Shown here: piece by piece, positions 27,010 through 36,277 of the stretch | How positions within the stretch are numbered: position 1 is the stretch's first letter | Layout of the letters: every line of letters starts with the position of its first letter | From: Candidatus Gastranaerophilales bacterium | Lineage (GTDB): Bacteria; Cyanobacteriota; Vampirovibrionia; Gastranaerophilales; Gastranaerophilaceae | Direction of reading: 5' to 3' | Length of the DNA stretch: 64,000 nucleotides | Assembly: GCA_944325575.1 (NCBI GenBank) | Contig: CALVAR010000001.1 | Location: 124,001-188,000, forward strand | Program-made: the position numbers and the translations under genes | Notes under the pieces: generated by a model | The model's input: the letters and a program-made list of their open reading frames with translations, nothing else | Told to the model about the DNA's origin: nothing | The model's database searches: none

Positions 27010-27995
27010 TGCCGGAAATTTTATCATATAAGGTTCAGGAATACACTGACGAAATAAAAAACATTTTTAGAGGCGTGTATAACGACTTTAAAAGCAAAGC
27101 ATTTTCAGAATATAAATTCGAGCTAGAACCGCTTGATTACGAGGAATTTACTGCAAGTGTAAATGAAGGGCTTATAAAATGCCTTATACTTCTTGAAGAT
27201 GAAATTCCAACGGCTTTTATGGTGTATACGACTGAAATAAGCGAAGCTCTTGAGCTTAATATGATACACTGCATTGGTGATGAAAAATTAAACGAAAAAA
27301 GAAAACTTCTTATGGAAAAGTTCCTTGAAGTAAACAAAGAGCTTTTAAAGGAAAAAGTTGTTACATATCCGATGCTTGGTTCCCAGGAGCAGTTCACACC
27401 GGAAATAACAAAATACGGTTTTAAACTTATTGGTCTTGCTGTAGAGCGTTTCGAGTTTGGAAATATCAAATCAATTGAAATTTTTAAAGCATATAAGCAG
27501 CGTACATTGCCGGAAGACTACAAAATTGTAAAATGGGATGAAAAATATAGCGAAGATATTATAAATATCATAAATACCTCGTTTAAAGAGACTTCAGACG
27601 CTTTATTTGACCCGAGATTTTTGTCTTCAGAGGGCAGCAGAGATATATTAACAAAAATTGTCACAGGAATATACGGCAAATTTTTGCCGGATTGTACAAG
27701 CGTACTGCTATACAAGGACAAACCTGTCGGCATCTGTTTTGCAAATATAACTGCAGGAAGAATTGCCAATGTTCCTATAATCGGAATGGGCAAGGAACAC
27801 TGTTCAAAAGGACTTGGTGAAGCAATGCTTTATAACACGGTAAAATCTCTTACTGATAAACATTTAAGTATGCTTTCCGAGGTTAATGCAAGTACAGAAA
27901 CAGATAACTATCCAGCACTAAAAATGTACCGCAGACTTGGTTTTAAAGAAGATTATTACTATACACAGGCATATAAACCGATAAATTCAGATTAA
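27009..27995 (+). CDS. GNAT-family N-acetyltransferase, probably two GNAT halves
   Basis: 328 residues. The C-terminal half (about 175-320) is a clear GNAT: PVGICFANITAGRIANVPII, then GMGKEHCSKGLGEAMLYNTV for acetyl-CoA binding and PALKMYRRLGFKED. The N-terminal half has weaker GNAT-like features (KCLILLEDEIPTAFMVYTTE). Its start overlaps the ribBA stop (TAATG), so it is translated with the riboflavin genes, but no link to flavin chemistry can be read from the sequence. The substrate is unknown. Confidence 0.82.
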   Translation: MPEILSYKVQEYTDEIKNIFRGVYNDFKSKAFSEYKFELEPLDYEEFTASVNEGLIKCLILLEDEIPTAFMVYTTEISEALELNMIHCIGDEKLNEKRKLLMEKFLEVNKELLKEKVVTYPMLGSQEQFTPEITKYGFKLIGLAVERFEFGNIKSIEIFKAYKQRTLPEDYKIVKWDEKYSEDIINIINTSFKETSDALFDPRFLSSEGSRDILTKIVTGIYGKFLPDCTSVLLYKDKPVGICFANITAGRIANVPIIGMGKEHCSKGLGEAMLYNTVKSLTDKHLSMLSEVNASTETDNYPALKMYRRLGFKEDYYYTQAYKPINSD

Positions 27996-28064
27996 TTATA
28001 CTTAACATACTATAAAGTAAATTGTGAACCTGCCGATATATATCATATATGCTTGGAGGTCACT

Positions 28065-28880
28065 ATGAATATAAAAGGGGTGTCTGCGTACAGTTTTTCA
28101 ACTAAAAAAGTCGATAAACCAAACAATGCAGAAACAGTTGCTACAGAAAATCTATTTGAAACTGACAATACGTCTTCTCAATTTAGTACACAAACTAAAT
28201 CTGAAGAGTATTTAGTTGAAATGTCAACAATGATAGATTTGGGATCAAGAATGCGTGACAATGTAAATATTGTCACAAAGTTAAATGCGCACGAGCTTGC
28301 CGGTATAATAATCAGCGCAACGTCAAAAGCGTACAGCATTATAAGCTCTGTAAAATCAACAATTTCCGGATATGCATCGCAAATATCAATGCTCCTGAAT
28401 AATCCTTTTCTCAGCGATTCAGAAATCAATGCGCGTATTAATTTACTAAAGGATAAAATTAATGCTGCAATTGATGAAGGCGAATCAAAGATTATGACGC
28501 TCTATTCTGTATCAGAAATACTGATGGCTCTGGCACCGTCATTTGGGGCAATGAATAAAAAGGATTTCGGAACAAATGACGCAATGAGTGTGCTAAAACA
28601 GCTAATTGAAGGTACAAATACAAAGCCGTCCGATTTTAGTAATGCCGAAGACAAAAGCGACCTATATGACATAATTGACAACAATGAAAGCCTCTTATTC
28701 GGGAAAAACGGTGCAAGCCGCATTAACGAAACAAAGACTAAAGTAAATGATAGAATAAAAGATATTGAAGAAAAATTGAAAAACAAAACTCTTCCAAAAG
28801 ACGAAGAAAAGCAGCTCAGACTTGAACTCCTGGTCTGCAAGGCAGAAAAAAGAATATTCGACATTTTATCTGCAAGCTAG
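28065..28880 (+). CDS. Helical protein of unknown function
   Basis: 271 residues from an ATG with an excellent GGAGGT at 28055-28060. The N-terminus MNIKGVSAYSFSTKKVDKPN is Ser/Lys-rich, followed by long amphipathic helices and a Lys/Glu-rich coiled-coil end (INETKTKVNDRIKDIEEKLK). It has no membrane segment, signal peptide or recognised domain. The short leading IKGVSAYSF recalls the short N-terminal tags on other unknown proteins of this window, but the match is weak. Confidence 0.68.
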   Translation: MNIKGVSAYSFSTKKVDKPNNAETVATENLFETDNTSSQFSTQTKSEEYLVEMSTMIDLGSRMRDNVNIVTKLNAHELAGIIISATSKAYSIISSVKSTISGYASQISMLLNNPFLSDSEINARINLLKDKINAAIDEGESKIMTLYSVSEILMALAPSFGAMNKKDFGTNDAMSVLKQLIEGTNTKPSDFSNAEDKSDLYDIIDNNESLLFGKNGASRINETKTKVNDRIKDIEEKLKNKTLPKDEEKQLRLELLVCKAEKRIFDILSAS

Positions 28881-28898
28881 CATAAAAAGGTTATGCTA
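28878..28898. terminator. Hairpin spanning both convergent stop codons
   Basis: TAGCATAA (28878-28885) pairs perfectly with TTATGCTA (28891-28898). The left arm contains the plus-strand stop and the right arm the minus-strand stop. There is no U run, so a bidirectional end or RNA 3' protection is possible. Confidence 0.45.
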
Positions 28899-30348
28899 CT
28901 CTTCCTTTAAAGCTTTGCTCCAATTGTCTTTCTATTTCTGACTGTACATGAAATTCTTTTTTACCGTTTTGATGTGCTTCTCTGTACTTCATCATTGCGT
29001 AAGGTACAATTAAACCTAAACACAGGCAAGAAATTCCCATATTTGCAGCCACAGATGCTATTTTCATATTTCTGCATTTCTTTAAGAAATCTGTAATATT
29101 ATCGTGTTTTGCCGCAAATTTAGCAAGTTTAGACACATTATTTGTAACATCTTCGATATCTCCGACTTTTATGAATTGCATCGGATCAATAAGATTAGTA
29201 TTCTTTGCCCTGTTAAACAGTTTATCTGACCAGCTGCCGTCTACAATAGTTTTAATGATTTTAGACTGCTTAGCAGCTTTAATAACAGTGTTATCCTGAT
29301 TCTTTTCATTATATATAAATTCAAATAAAGCCTTCTTGCTTTCTTCCAATGCCGTCTTATTAGCCTGAGACTTATTGGCATTGAATGTTTTTTGTGCATT
29401 ATTTACGGAATCTATTAACGTTTTTAGAGCATTAACATCGCTATTTACCTTGCCTGACTTAATAGCATTATTCATATAGTCAGATGATAAAACTTCTGCG
29501 TGAAGACCTATTGGTTTTCCTAATTTTTCGCTAACTTTTTCAATACCTTGTTGAACATATCTGCCTGCTATATACAAGAAGAACAATAAACTTCCTTCTT
29601 TTATGGCTGTTTCAGCAAATTCTGTTTTTGTTCTGGAATTTACAAGTCTTTCGCCGGAAATGCCGACATCAACAAGAAACAGGTTTTGAACAGGATCGAA
29701 CATTACATCTTTTAATTTTGCTGCCATAGAGCCAAGCCCTTTAAAGGAAACATTTTTGTTATTAATAGGGGCTTTATCAGCATTATTTTCCGGTAAAAAC
29801 GCTTTAAATGCCGGACTTTGCGCAAATGAATTCATATACTGCATTTGAGCAGATTTTTTTGCCCAGAATTGCTTTTCAATCTCTTTTTTAGTGTAGTGCT
29901 GTTTTACTTTAACAAGAGTAAAGAAAGAAGCCAGAGTCAAAGCTGTTGCAGAGGCGAATTTGCCTAAAAACAGTGCTTTTGTTTTAGTAGTGTTAGAGAC
30001 AGCTTTTGCTATAGATTGTGCAATGTCGGCTCTGTCAGTAAGTGATTGAGCATATTTTTGTGCAACTGAAAGCTGTGCGGTATCCTTTAAAAGTCTATAA
30101 TCGACATCAGGATTAATTTTTGCCAATTTATAAGCAGTATTGTTATATATCCATTTAAAGAAAGGCAATCCGCCCATCCAAAGGGCCATTGTGCCAAATT
30201 CGTCGAGACATCTGTCTTTTGCTTCTATTTTTCCGCCGGCGTCGTAAGAAAAAGCTGTCATACCGGCACTATTAACTACATCTTTTGCAAACAGGGGTAA
30301 TAATGAAGAGTGATCGCCAAATGCTGTTGTAAGTTTATTAATTAACAT
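28891..30348 (-). CDS. Large membrane-associated protein with NVSFKG motif
   Basis: 485 residues from the ATG at 30348 (AAGGAAA upstream). The N-terminal part (LTTAFGDHSSLLPLFAKDVV, DRCLDEFGTMALWM) looks conserved. Hydrophobic helices lie near 125-147, 245-265 and 440-460. NVSFKG is at 199-204, in a linker after a Pro/Asn stretch. The C-terminus is basic and helical. Several other unknown proteins here carry the same NVSFKG-like motif. The function is unknown; I recall similar proteins in related gut genomes. Confidence 0.75.
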   Translation of the reverse strand: MLINKLTTAFGDHSSLLPLFAKDVVNSAGMTAFSYDAGGKIEAKDRCLDEFGTMALWMGGLPFFKWIYNNTAYKLAKINPDVDYRLLKDTAQLSVAQKYAQSLTDRADIAQSIAKAVSNTTKTKALFLGKFASATALTLASFFTLVKVKQHYTKKEIEKQFWAKKSAQMQYMNSFAQSPAFKAFLPENNADKAPINNKNVSFKGLGSMAAKLKDVMFDPVQNLFLVDVGISGERLVNSRTKTEFAETAIKEGSLLFFLYIAGRYVQQGIEKVSEKLGKPIGLHAEVLSSDYMNNAIKSGKVNSDVNALKTLIDSVNNAQKTFNANKSQANKTALEESKKALFEFIYNEKNQDNTVIKAAKQSKIIKTIVDGSWSDKLFNRAKNTNLIDPMQFIKVGDIEDVTNNVSKLAKFAAKHDNITDFLKKCRNMKIASVAANMGISCLCLGLIVPYAMMKYREAHQNGKKEFHVQSEIERQLEQSFKGRVA

Positions 30349-30351
30349 CAA

Positions 30352-30820
30352 ATTTTCCTTTATACACAGGGGCAGTGTATTATAAGCCCCATACCAAGTT
30401 CATAACTAATACAATTTTTCCGTTTGTTCTTGATTGTGTATTTCGTCGGTTATTAAACATTTAATTTTCTCCTTAGAATATTTTGATTTTTTAACGTTTG
30501 TAAATAAGAATATGTGCTATTTTTTTAAGAGTTATTTATAATTTGTAACATTGATTTTGCATAAATTAGAGACAAAAAAGCCTTCCGAATTTACAGAAGA
30601 CTTCACAAATTCTTTCTATGCTCATGCAGAACTACTGCAATCTTTTCAATTTAATTGCGAAGACTTCTAATTTGTATAAAATTGTCGCTTCTGGTATTTT
30701 CTGATTCTCATAACTAAATTGCCTCATGACAAAATTGTTAACATTACACTTATATTTATACACAAAGAAATCGAATTGTCCAGTGTTTATTACAAAAGTA
30801 GAACAAATTTCAAACATTTA
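30352..30820. other. Intergenic region between the NVSFKG membrane gene and ilvC
   Basis: Mostly A/T-rich. On the minus strand, a stretch from about 30730 to 30578 carries GAGG followed by a short frame and ends in a good terminator hairpin. AAGTCTTC also occurs twice, at about 30657 and within the hairpin. A small RNA or leader transcript is possible; no firm gene is called. Confidence 0.3.
30578..30603 (-). terminator. Intrinsic terminator, minus strand
   Basis: On the minus strand AAGTCTTC pairs with GAAGGCTT (one G-U) and continues into six U. No certain gene precedes it, which suggests an unannotated short transcript. Confidence 0.6.
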
Positions 30821-30849
30821 TTGGACTGCCATTAAAAATATGCTAAAAT
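30821..30849 (+). promoter_or_regulatory. Sigma-70-type promoter of ilvC
   Basis: TTGGAC (30821-30826), a 17-base spacer and TAAAAT (30844-30849). The start point is predicted near 30856, about 29 bases before the ilvC ATG. Confidence 0.68.
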
Positions 30850-30884
30850 ACTTGCACACGGGGTACATAATAAAGGAGAGAAAA

Positions 30885-31913
<1,029 letters not shown>

Positions 31914-31935
31914 TCTGGTTATTATATTGGGTTTT

Positions 31936-31966
31936 AAAAGAGCAGGAATACACCTGCTCTTTTTTA
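31936..31966 (+). terminator. Intrinsic terminator of ilvC
   Basis: AAAAGAGCAGG (31936-31946) pairs with CCTGCTCTTTT from 31953, followed by more T. The stem is strong and the loop short. Confidence 0.9.
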
Positions 31967-32153
31967 TAAAAAGATTGACAATATCAAAATAAACATTAAA
32001 TACTCTATAGGTTAGTTGTGCAAATCGTGCATTATAATTGGCATTTAAATACTAATGTAAAGATTTTGTAACATTTTAAACAAGATTCCTAAAGTTTTTA
32101 TATAGAAATGTCGAATACAAAAACAGATATGCAAAACCAAAGGAGTATTAGCA

Positions 32154-33236
32154 ATGGGAATGGCAGCTTCTCAAGCCAGATATTTAAGTTTAACGGCTAG
32201 AAAAACAAATACTGAATATCAAGGTCAACAGGTAAACCAGGAAAGAACTGCATTAGCAAACCAGAGCGCAGGCCTGTTTAATCAAATGTTGTCATTAGAG
32301 GTGCCAACTCCTCCTGTAGCAACTGATTATACAAAAACTTATTATACATATGTAAATCCTGCTAACAGCGAAACTGTTACGATTGACAATATCACTATTG
32401 ATGATGAACGTACAGCTCAGGGCAGTGGAAGTATATATGCATCAATTAGCATTACAGAAAAATATTCAATTTTGCAGGCATCTTCAGTATTATTTGATAC
32501 ACAAGCAGGCGGCATAAACAGCATAATAGAATGTTTTGAACCGACCGGCGAGAGCCTGAATTATACAGCTTCAATTAACGGACAGGGCAGATATACTATT
32601 ACGGGCCCTTCTCCGAACAGAGCTATGACAGAAAAGTTTAATGCAGCAGCAAAAGAAGCAGGCGGCACAGATACAGAATACACAGACAATACTTGTTATT
32701 ATTCATTTACTGTTCCGTCAACAGGCATTGTTTATTACATTCCAGCAGGTGAAGGTACATATGACGAAAGCGGTAATTTTGTAAGACCTACCGTAACTCC
32801 AACAGAACTTCTTGCACAAGCAGGTGCAAATGGAATCAATATACTTGCAACAGAAAGTGCAACAAAAACAGAATCAGATACAAAAAATGCAATTTTAAAT
32901 ACAGCTAATGACGGTACAGGAAGATATGAATCCGTATCAATTTTAGACGATGTTACAGGTGAAATAGTCGCAACTTATAATCTTACACAGCAAACAGTTC
33001 AAGATGATGAAGCATATGATGCTGCTATGGCTACATATACTGCACAAAAAGCAATATATGATAAACAGGTTGCAGACATAAACGCAGAAACAACAGTTAT
33101 CCAGCAACAAGATAAAACTCTTGAATTGCACCTTGACCAGTTAGATACTGAACAACAGGCAATTCAAACAGAAATGGACGCAGTTAAGAAGGTAATTGAT
33201 AAGAACATAGAAGAAACATTTAAAACATTTGCATAA
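32154..33236 (+). CDS. Large MGMAASQ-family protein with variable middle (paralogue 1)
   Basis: 360 residues, no signal peptide. Residues 1-50 (MGMAASQARYLSLTARKTN, then EYQGQQVNQERTALANQSAG) and about 290-360 (LELHLDQLDTEQQAIQTEMD, then KKVIDKNIEETFKTF) are helical and nearly identical to the next gene. The middle 240 residues are Thr/Asn/Ser-rich, beta-like and hardly conserved. Helical ends around a variable core are the plan of flagellins and related secreted polymers, though no flagellin sequence signature is present. AAGGAG precedes the ATG and a terminator follows. The function is unknown. Confidence 0.85.
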   Translation: MGMAASQARYLSLTARKTNTEYQGQQVNQERTALANQSAGLFNQMLSLEVPTPPVATDYTKTYYTYVNPANSETVTIDNITIDDERTAQGSGSIYASISITEKYSILQASSVLFDTQAGGINSIIECFEPTGESLNYTASINGQGRYTITGPSPNRAMTEKFNAAAKEAGGTDTEYTDNTCYYSFTVPSTGIVYYIPAGEGTYDESGNFVRPTVTPTELLAQAGANGINILATESATKTESDTKNAILNTANDGTGRYESVSILDDVTGEIVATYNLTQQTVQDDEAYDAAMATYTAQKAIYDKQVADINAETTVIQQQDKTLELHLDQLDTEQQAIQTEMDAVKKVIDKNIEETFKTFA

Positions 33237-33249
33237 TACTCCGATTTTT

Positions 33250-33306
33250 AACAGGCTTTCAAAATGAGTTTTTTAAAGAAAGTCTCACAGAAAGCCTGTT
33301 TTTTAT
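33250..33306 (+). terminator. Intrinsic terminator between the two large paralogues
   Basis: AACAGGCTTTC (33250-33260) pairs perfectly with GAAAGCCTGTT (33290-33300), followed by a T run. The paralogues are therefore probably transcribed separately. Confidence 0.85.
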
Positions 33307-33483
33307 TAAAAAATCGTATACATCAAACAGAGTATTTTTGTATGCATAGGCTTTAAAAAAGGATAAATAACCCATTATAATAATGGTAACAAATCTTAAT
33401 ATTAAATGGAAAAATAATGACTTTTACACAAGGATAATTAAATTTTAATAGGTTAGTAAGAAGCAAGAAACGGAGACAAATAT

Positions 33484-34458
33484 ATGGGTATGGCAGCATC
33501 TCAGGCCAGATACTTAGGCTTGACAGCAAGAAAAACTAATGTTGAGTATGAAGGTCAACAGGTCAACCAACAAAGAACAGCTCTTGCAAATGAGAGTGCA
33601 GGATTATTCAGGAGAATGCTATCTCTTGATGCACCGGTAGCTCCGACACAAAATGACTACTATACTGACGTTTACCAGTACAGTGATCCTACATCATCTG
33701 ACGGAAACGTAACTGTTAAGGACATTCGTGCAAACGGTACATCTCCGGAAACTTATACAGTAGATATATCCTACACAAGAAATGTTACAAATTATGCCTG
33801 CTCCGATAATCAGGAGATATCTGTATTTAAATCCGGTGATCAACTTAAAATACAATTGAGTAACGGTACAATATACAATTTGGATGAAACAACAGTATCT
33901 CAAACACTTATAGATAATTTGAACAAAACAGCAAATTATCCTTACGGTGAAGAAATGAATACCGGTGATACTTATTATACTTTTACAAATCCAACAAACG
34001 GATGCACATATTATATAAATGCAACAAAATCCGGTTTTGATACAGAGTCAACCAGTATACAAAATCTTGCATTATTCACAACAATGTCAAGCACTGAAAC
34101 GGTAAATGACACAATAGAAAATGCAACTCTGGGCGAATCTGAAGGCGGTATTTATAACTCTATGTATTGGACTGATTCAACCGGAAATCAGCGCAATGTA
34201 TCCCTTACTCCAGCTCAGGAATATGACGAACAAGGTTATAATAATGCAATGGATCAATACAATGTTGATAAAGCAAATTATGAAAAAGAAATTGCTGATA
34301 TCAATGCTAAGACTGAAGAACTACAGCAAACAGACAGAACACTGGAATTGCGTTTAAAACAGCTTGATACAGAGCAAGAGGCTCTCCAGACAGAGCTGGA
34401 TTCAGTTAAAAAGGTTATTGATAAAAACGTTGAAAATGTATTTAAGACATTTCAATAA
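33484..34458 (+). CDS. Large MGMAASQ-family protein with variable middle (paralogue 2)
   Basis: 324 residues. The first 50 match paralogue 1 at most positions (ARYLGLTARKTNVEYEGQQV, RTALANESAGLF), as does the last part (LELRLKQLDTEQEALQTELD, then KKVIDKNVENVFKTF). The middle has a different length and sequence and is rich in Thr, Asn and Tyr. No signal peptide or membrane helix is present. The AACGGAG site lies 7-13 bases before the ATG. The following Gly/Ala-rich gene starts 32 bases after its stop. Confidence 0.85.
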   Translation: MGMAASQARYLGLTARKTNVEYEGQQVNQQRTALANESAGLFRRMLSLDAPVAPTQNDYYTDVYQYSDPTSSDGNVTVKDIRANGTSPETYTVDISYTRNVTNYACSDNQEISVFKSGDQLKIQLSNGTIYNLDETTVSQTLIDNLNKTANYPYGEEMNTGDTYYTFTNPTNGCTYYINATKSGFDTESTSIQNLALFTTMSSTETVNDTIENATLGESEGGIYNSMYWTDSTGNQRNVSLTPAQEYDEQGYNNAMDQYNVDKANYEKEIADINAKTEELQQTDRTLELRLKQLDTEQEALQTELDSVKKVIDKNVENVFKTFQ

Positions 34459-34490
34459 TTAAACGTTATATAAAGATATGCGAGGTTACA

Positions 34491-35318
34491 ATGTCTTATA
34501 AAAATGATGGATACCTGGTAATAGCAAATAAGTTCAGTAAGGCTAGCTCTGACGCAAAAGCACAGCTTTTTGAAACTTATGACAGATTGAGAGATATAAC
34601 CGTGAGCGGTTCATCTCTTGACGGTGCAGGTTTTGGTACTGCCGGAAGTTTCTTGTGGCAGATTGCAAGATTAATTTCACCAAGTGCTTTTATGCCGGTA
34701 CTGGGCGGTAATACTACAATGAACATACCCGGTACGTCATACTGGTCACCAATAAGCGGTGGTAACTCCATTCTTGACAGTGGTTCTGCTGCGTTTGGTA
34801 TCACGGATTTAGGCAATTATCCGGGATTTCCAAGCGGTGCTGCGCCGATAGCATGGGGCTTCGGAATGGATACAAGTTATTCAGGAGGAACAATTACAGG
34901 CGGTGCATCCAGTCTATATTCCGCCAGCAGTATAGGCGGCTCTGTAGGACTTAATGCCGCGGCATACGGCGCAGGTGTTGCAACGGGCTTTGGCGTTCCC
35001 GGTACAAGCTGGCTGCTTCCTACTGCAGGTGTTGTTTCGGGTTTTGCGGGTGTTGTTCAGGCAATGGCACCTTATATGGGCAGCTTTGGACTCGGTGCTA
35101 CTGTTCTTGGAAACTTACTGCAAGGTACTACATCCGCCGGGCTTGCAGCATATCAAAATATTTCGGGTAATATTTTATCAAATGCTGATACAGTGCTTTC
35201 TAACAAAGTAAGAAATATAGAAACTGTTGTAAAAATGCTTGATACACAGGGCGATATCGTTAAGAAAATGCTCAAAAATGATATCGAAGGCGATAGCAAA
35301 CAAGTACAAAATATGTAA
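34491..35318 (+). CDS. Gly/Ala/Ser-rich hydrophobic protein with helical ends
   Basis: 275 residues. Residues 1-40 form a charged helix (SKASSDAKAQLFETYDRLRD). Residues 45-225 are very rich in Gly, Ala and Ser with hydrophobic stretches (SWLLPTAGVVSGFAGVVQAM, then LGATVLGNLLQ). The last 45 residues form another charged helix (KVRNIETVVKMLDTQGDIVK). There is no signal peptide. The plan, helical ends around a hydrophobic core, is seen in pore-forming translocators, but no family is recognised. It lies in one run with paralogue 2. Confidence 0.75.
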   Translation: MSYKNDGYLVIANKFSKASSDAKAQLFETYDRLRDITVSGSSLDGAGFGTAGSFLWQIARLISPSAFMPVLGGNTTMNIPGTSYWSPISGGNSILDSGSAAFGITDLGNYPGFPSGAAPIAWGFGMDTSYSGGTITGGASSLYSASSIGGSVGLNAAAYGAGVATGFGVPGTSWLLPTAGVVSGFAGVVQAMAPYMGSFGLGATVLGNLLQGTTSAGLAAYQNISGNILSNADTVLSNKVRNIETVVKMLDTQGDIVKKMLKNDIEGDSKQVQNM

Positions 35319-35625
35319 TAGCAGGAATTCGATGAATCGTACATATATAAGAACTTTTAACTCAACAATTTTTGACAAAGTATTTATTCTTTCATTAATA
35401 AAAAGAATTGTAACTTTTTATTACAATTCCTTTATTTTTCACCCTAATATATTCAAGAATTATAAAAATGTGTCGACTAATACAACAGAACACAAGAATT
35501 GTCTGGCATTCTTAAAAGCCGCTGATAATTCAAATATAAACTTTATATATTAAGAAATATTAATTTTTTTTCTTATATAAGGCAATTAAACAGGGTGTTC
35601 TGTTTTTATAGTTATGTAGGTCCAA
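35319..35625. other. 307-bp intergenic region in the MGMAASQ locus
   Basis: It holds a terminator-like hairpin (35405-35440) near its start and A/T-rich sequence beyond. An open frame from 35332 runs through the hairpin and is not called as a gene. Confidence 0.5.
35405..35440 (+). terminator. Intrinsic terminator after the Gly/Ala-rich gene
   Basis: GAATTGTAA (35405-35413) pairs with TTACAATTC (35421-35429), followed by CTTTATTTTTC. Confidence 0.7.
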
Positions 35626-35919
35626 ATGGTGGACAAGGAGTCAACATTGTTTCAAGATGCGATAATGTTAAATTTGCAAAAAATAGTGAACTTCTTCGGC
35701 TACTTAATGGCGTACTTTAGAAGACACAATCCTCTGCAAGCGTTTGTGAATCAGATAGTAAGTATGATAAAAGATTATTTGACCATGAACAGAAAATTAA
35801 AAATGGCCAAATACAGAGTTAATTATCAAATGTACAAACTGAACCAGATGGAGCAGCTGATTGCAGAAAACAATGAGCACGTTTTCTTAAGAGGAAACAA
35901 ACTCAATATCCAAAGATAA
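35626..35919 (+). CDS. Small helical protein of the MGMAASQ locus
   Basis: 97 residues from the ATG at 35626. A TTG at 35647, in frame, has a better AAGGAG six bases upstream and would give 90 residues. The protein is almost all helix: a hydrophobic first part (IVNFFGYLMAYFRRHNPLQA) and a basic coiled-coil second part (RKLKMAKYRVNYQMYKLNQM). No family is recognised. It is followed after 33 bases by a short MGMATSQ member, so the two are probably co-expressed and might form a pair. Confidence 0.65.
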   Translation: MVDKESTLFQDAIMLNLQKIVNFFGYLMAYFRRHNPLQAFVNQIVSMIKDYLTMNRKLKMAKYRVNYQMYKLNQMEQLIAENNEHVFLRGNKLNIQR

Positions 35920-35952
35920 CTATAAATACAGCTAGATAGGGGTAGGCCAGCT

Positions 35953-36276
35953 ATGGGAATGGCAACGTCACAATTAAGACTAATGTATTTAAATGCTTAC
36001 AGGCTTGATCTGGAGTATAAAATACAGCTGATTACTGAGGCAAAAATGAATCTGTCCAAGACATGTACGGATTTATTAAACGTCGGTACAGATCTTGATT
36101 CGGACGACCCTATGGTTAAAAAGCTGGAAGCAAGAAAAGAACGCCTAAACCAGATGGAAAAGAAACTCGATATGCAAATGCAGCAGTATCAAAATAAACT
36201 TAAAATGATTGATACTGAATATCAGTCCTGCGACCAAATGCTGCAAAAGAATATCGAGCGGTCATTCAAATATTAA
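35953..36276 (+). CDS. Short MGMATSQ coiled-coil protein
   Basis: 107 residues. It begins MGMATSQLRLMYLNAYRLDL, the same start as the large paralogues, and ends in QMLQKNIERSFKY, matching their KKVIDKN...FKTF end. The variable middle is absent and a short SDDPMVKKLEARKERLNQ linker replaces it. It is therefore a minimal form of the family, like the 6122-6427 protein. The protein is wholly helical, with heptad-like Leu/Met/Gln spacing. Confidence 0.8.
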   Translation: MGMATSQLRLMYLNAYRLDLEYKIQLITEAKMNLSKTCTDLLNVGTDLDSDDPMVKKLEARKERLNQMEKKLDMQMQQYQNKLKMIDTEYQSCDQMLQKNIERSFKY

Positions 36277-36277
36277 A

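Noticed and set aside
30632-30817. 61-codon minus-strand frame upstream of ilvC
   Set aside because: No ribosome site, no recognisable protein character, and it lies next to the ilvC promoter. Only the terminator behind it is retained as a clue to a short RNA.
30726-30884. Extended N-terminus for IlvC
   Set aside because: The extension includes a clear promoter, and the ATG at 30885 has a strong ribosome site and matches the family start.
32154-34458. Calling the large paralogues flagellins
   Set aside because: The layout is similar, but no flagellin signature residues were seen and no flagellar genes are in the window. Kept only as an analogy.
35332-35553. Open frame of about 73 codons with an AGGA site after the Gly/Ala-rich gene
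   Set aside because: A terminator-like hairpin with T run (35405-35440) lies inside it, and the composition is typical of A/T-rich noncoding DNA.
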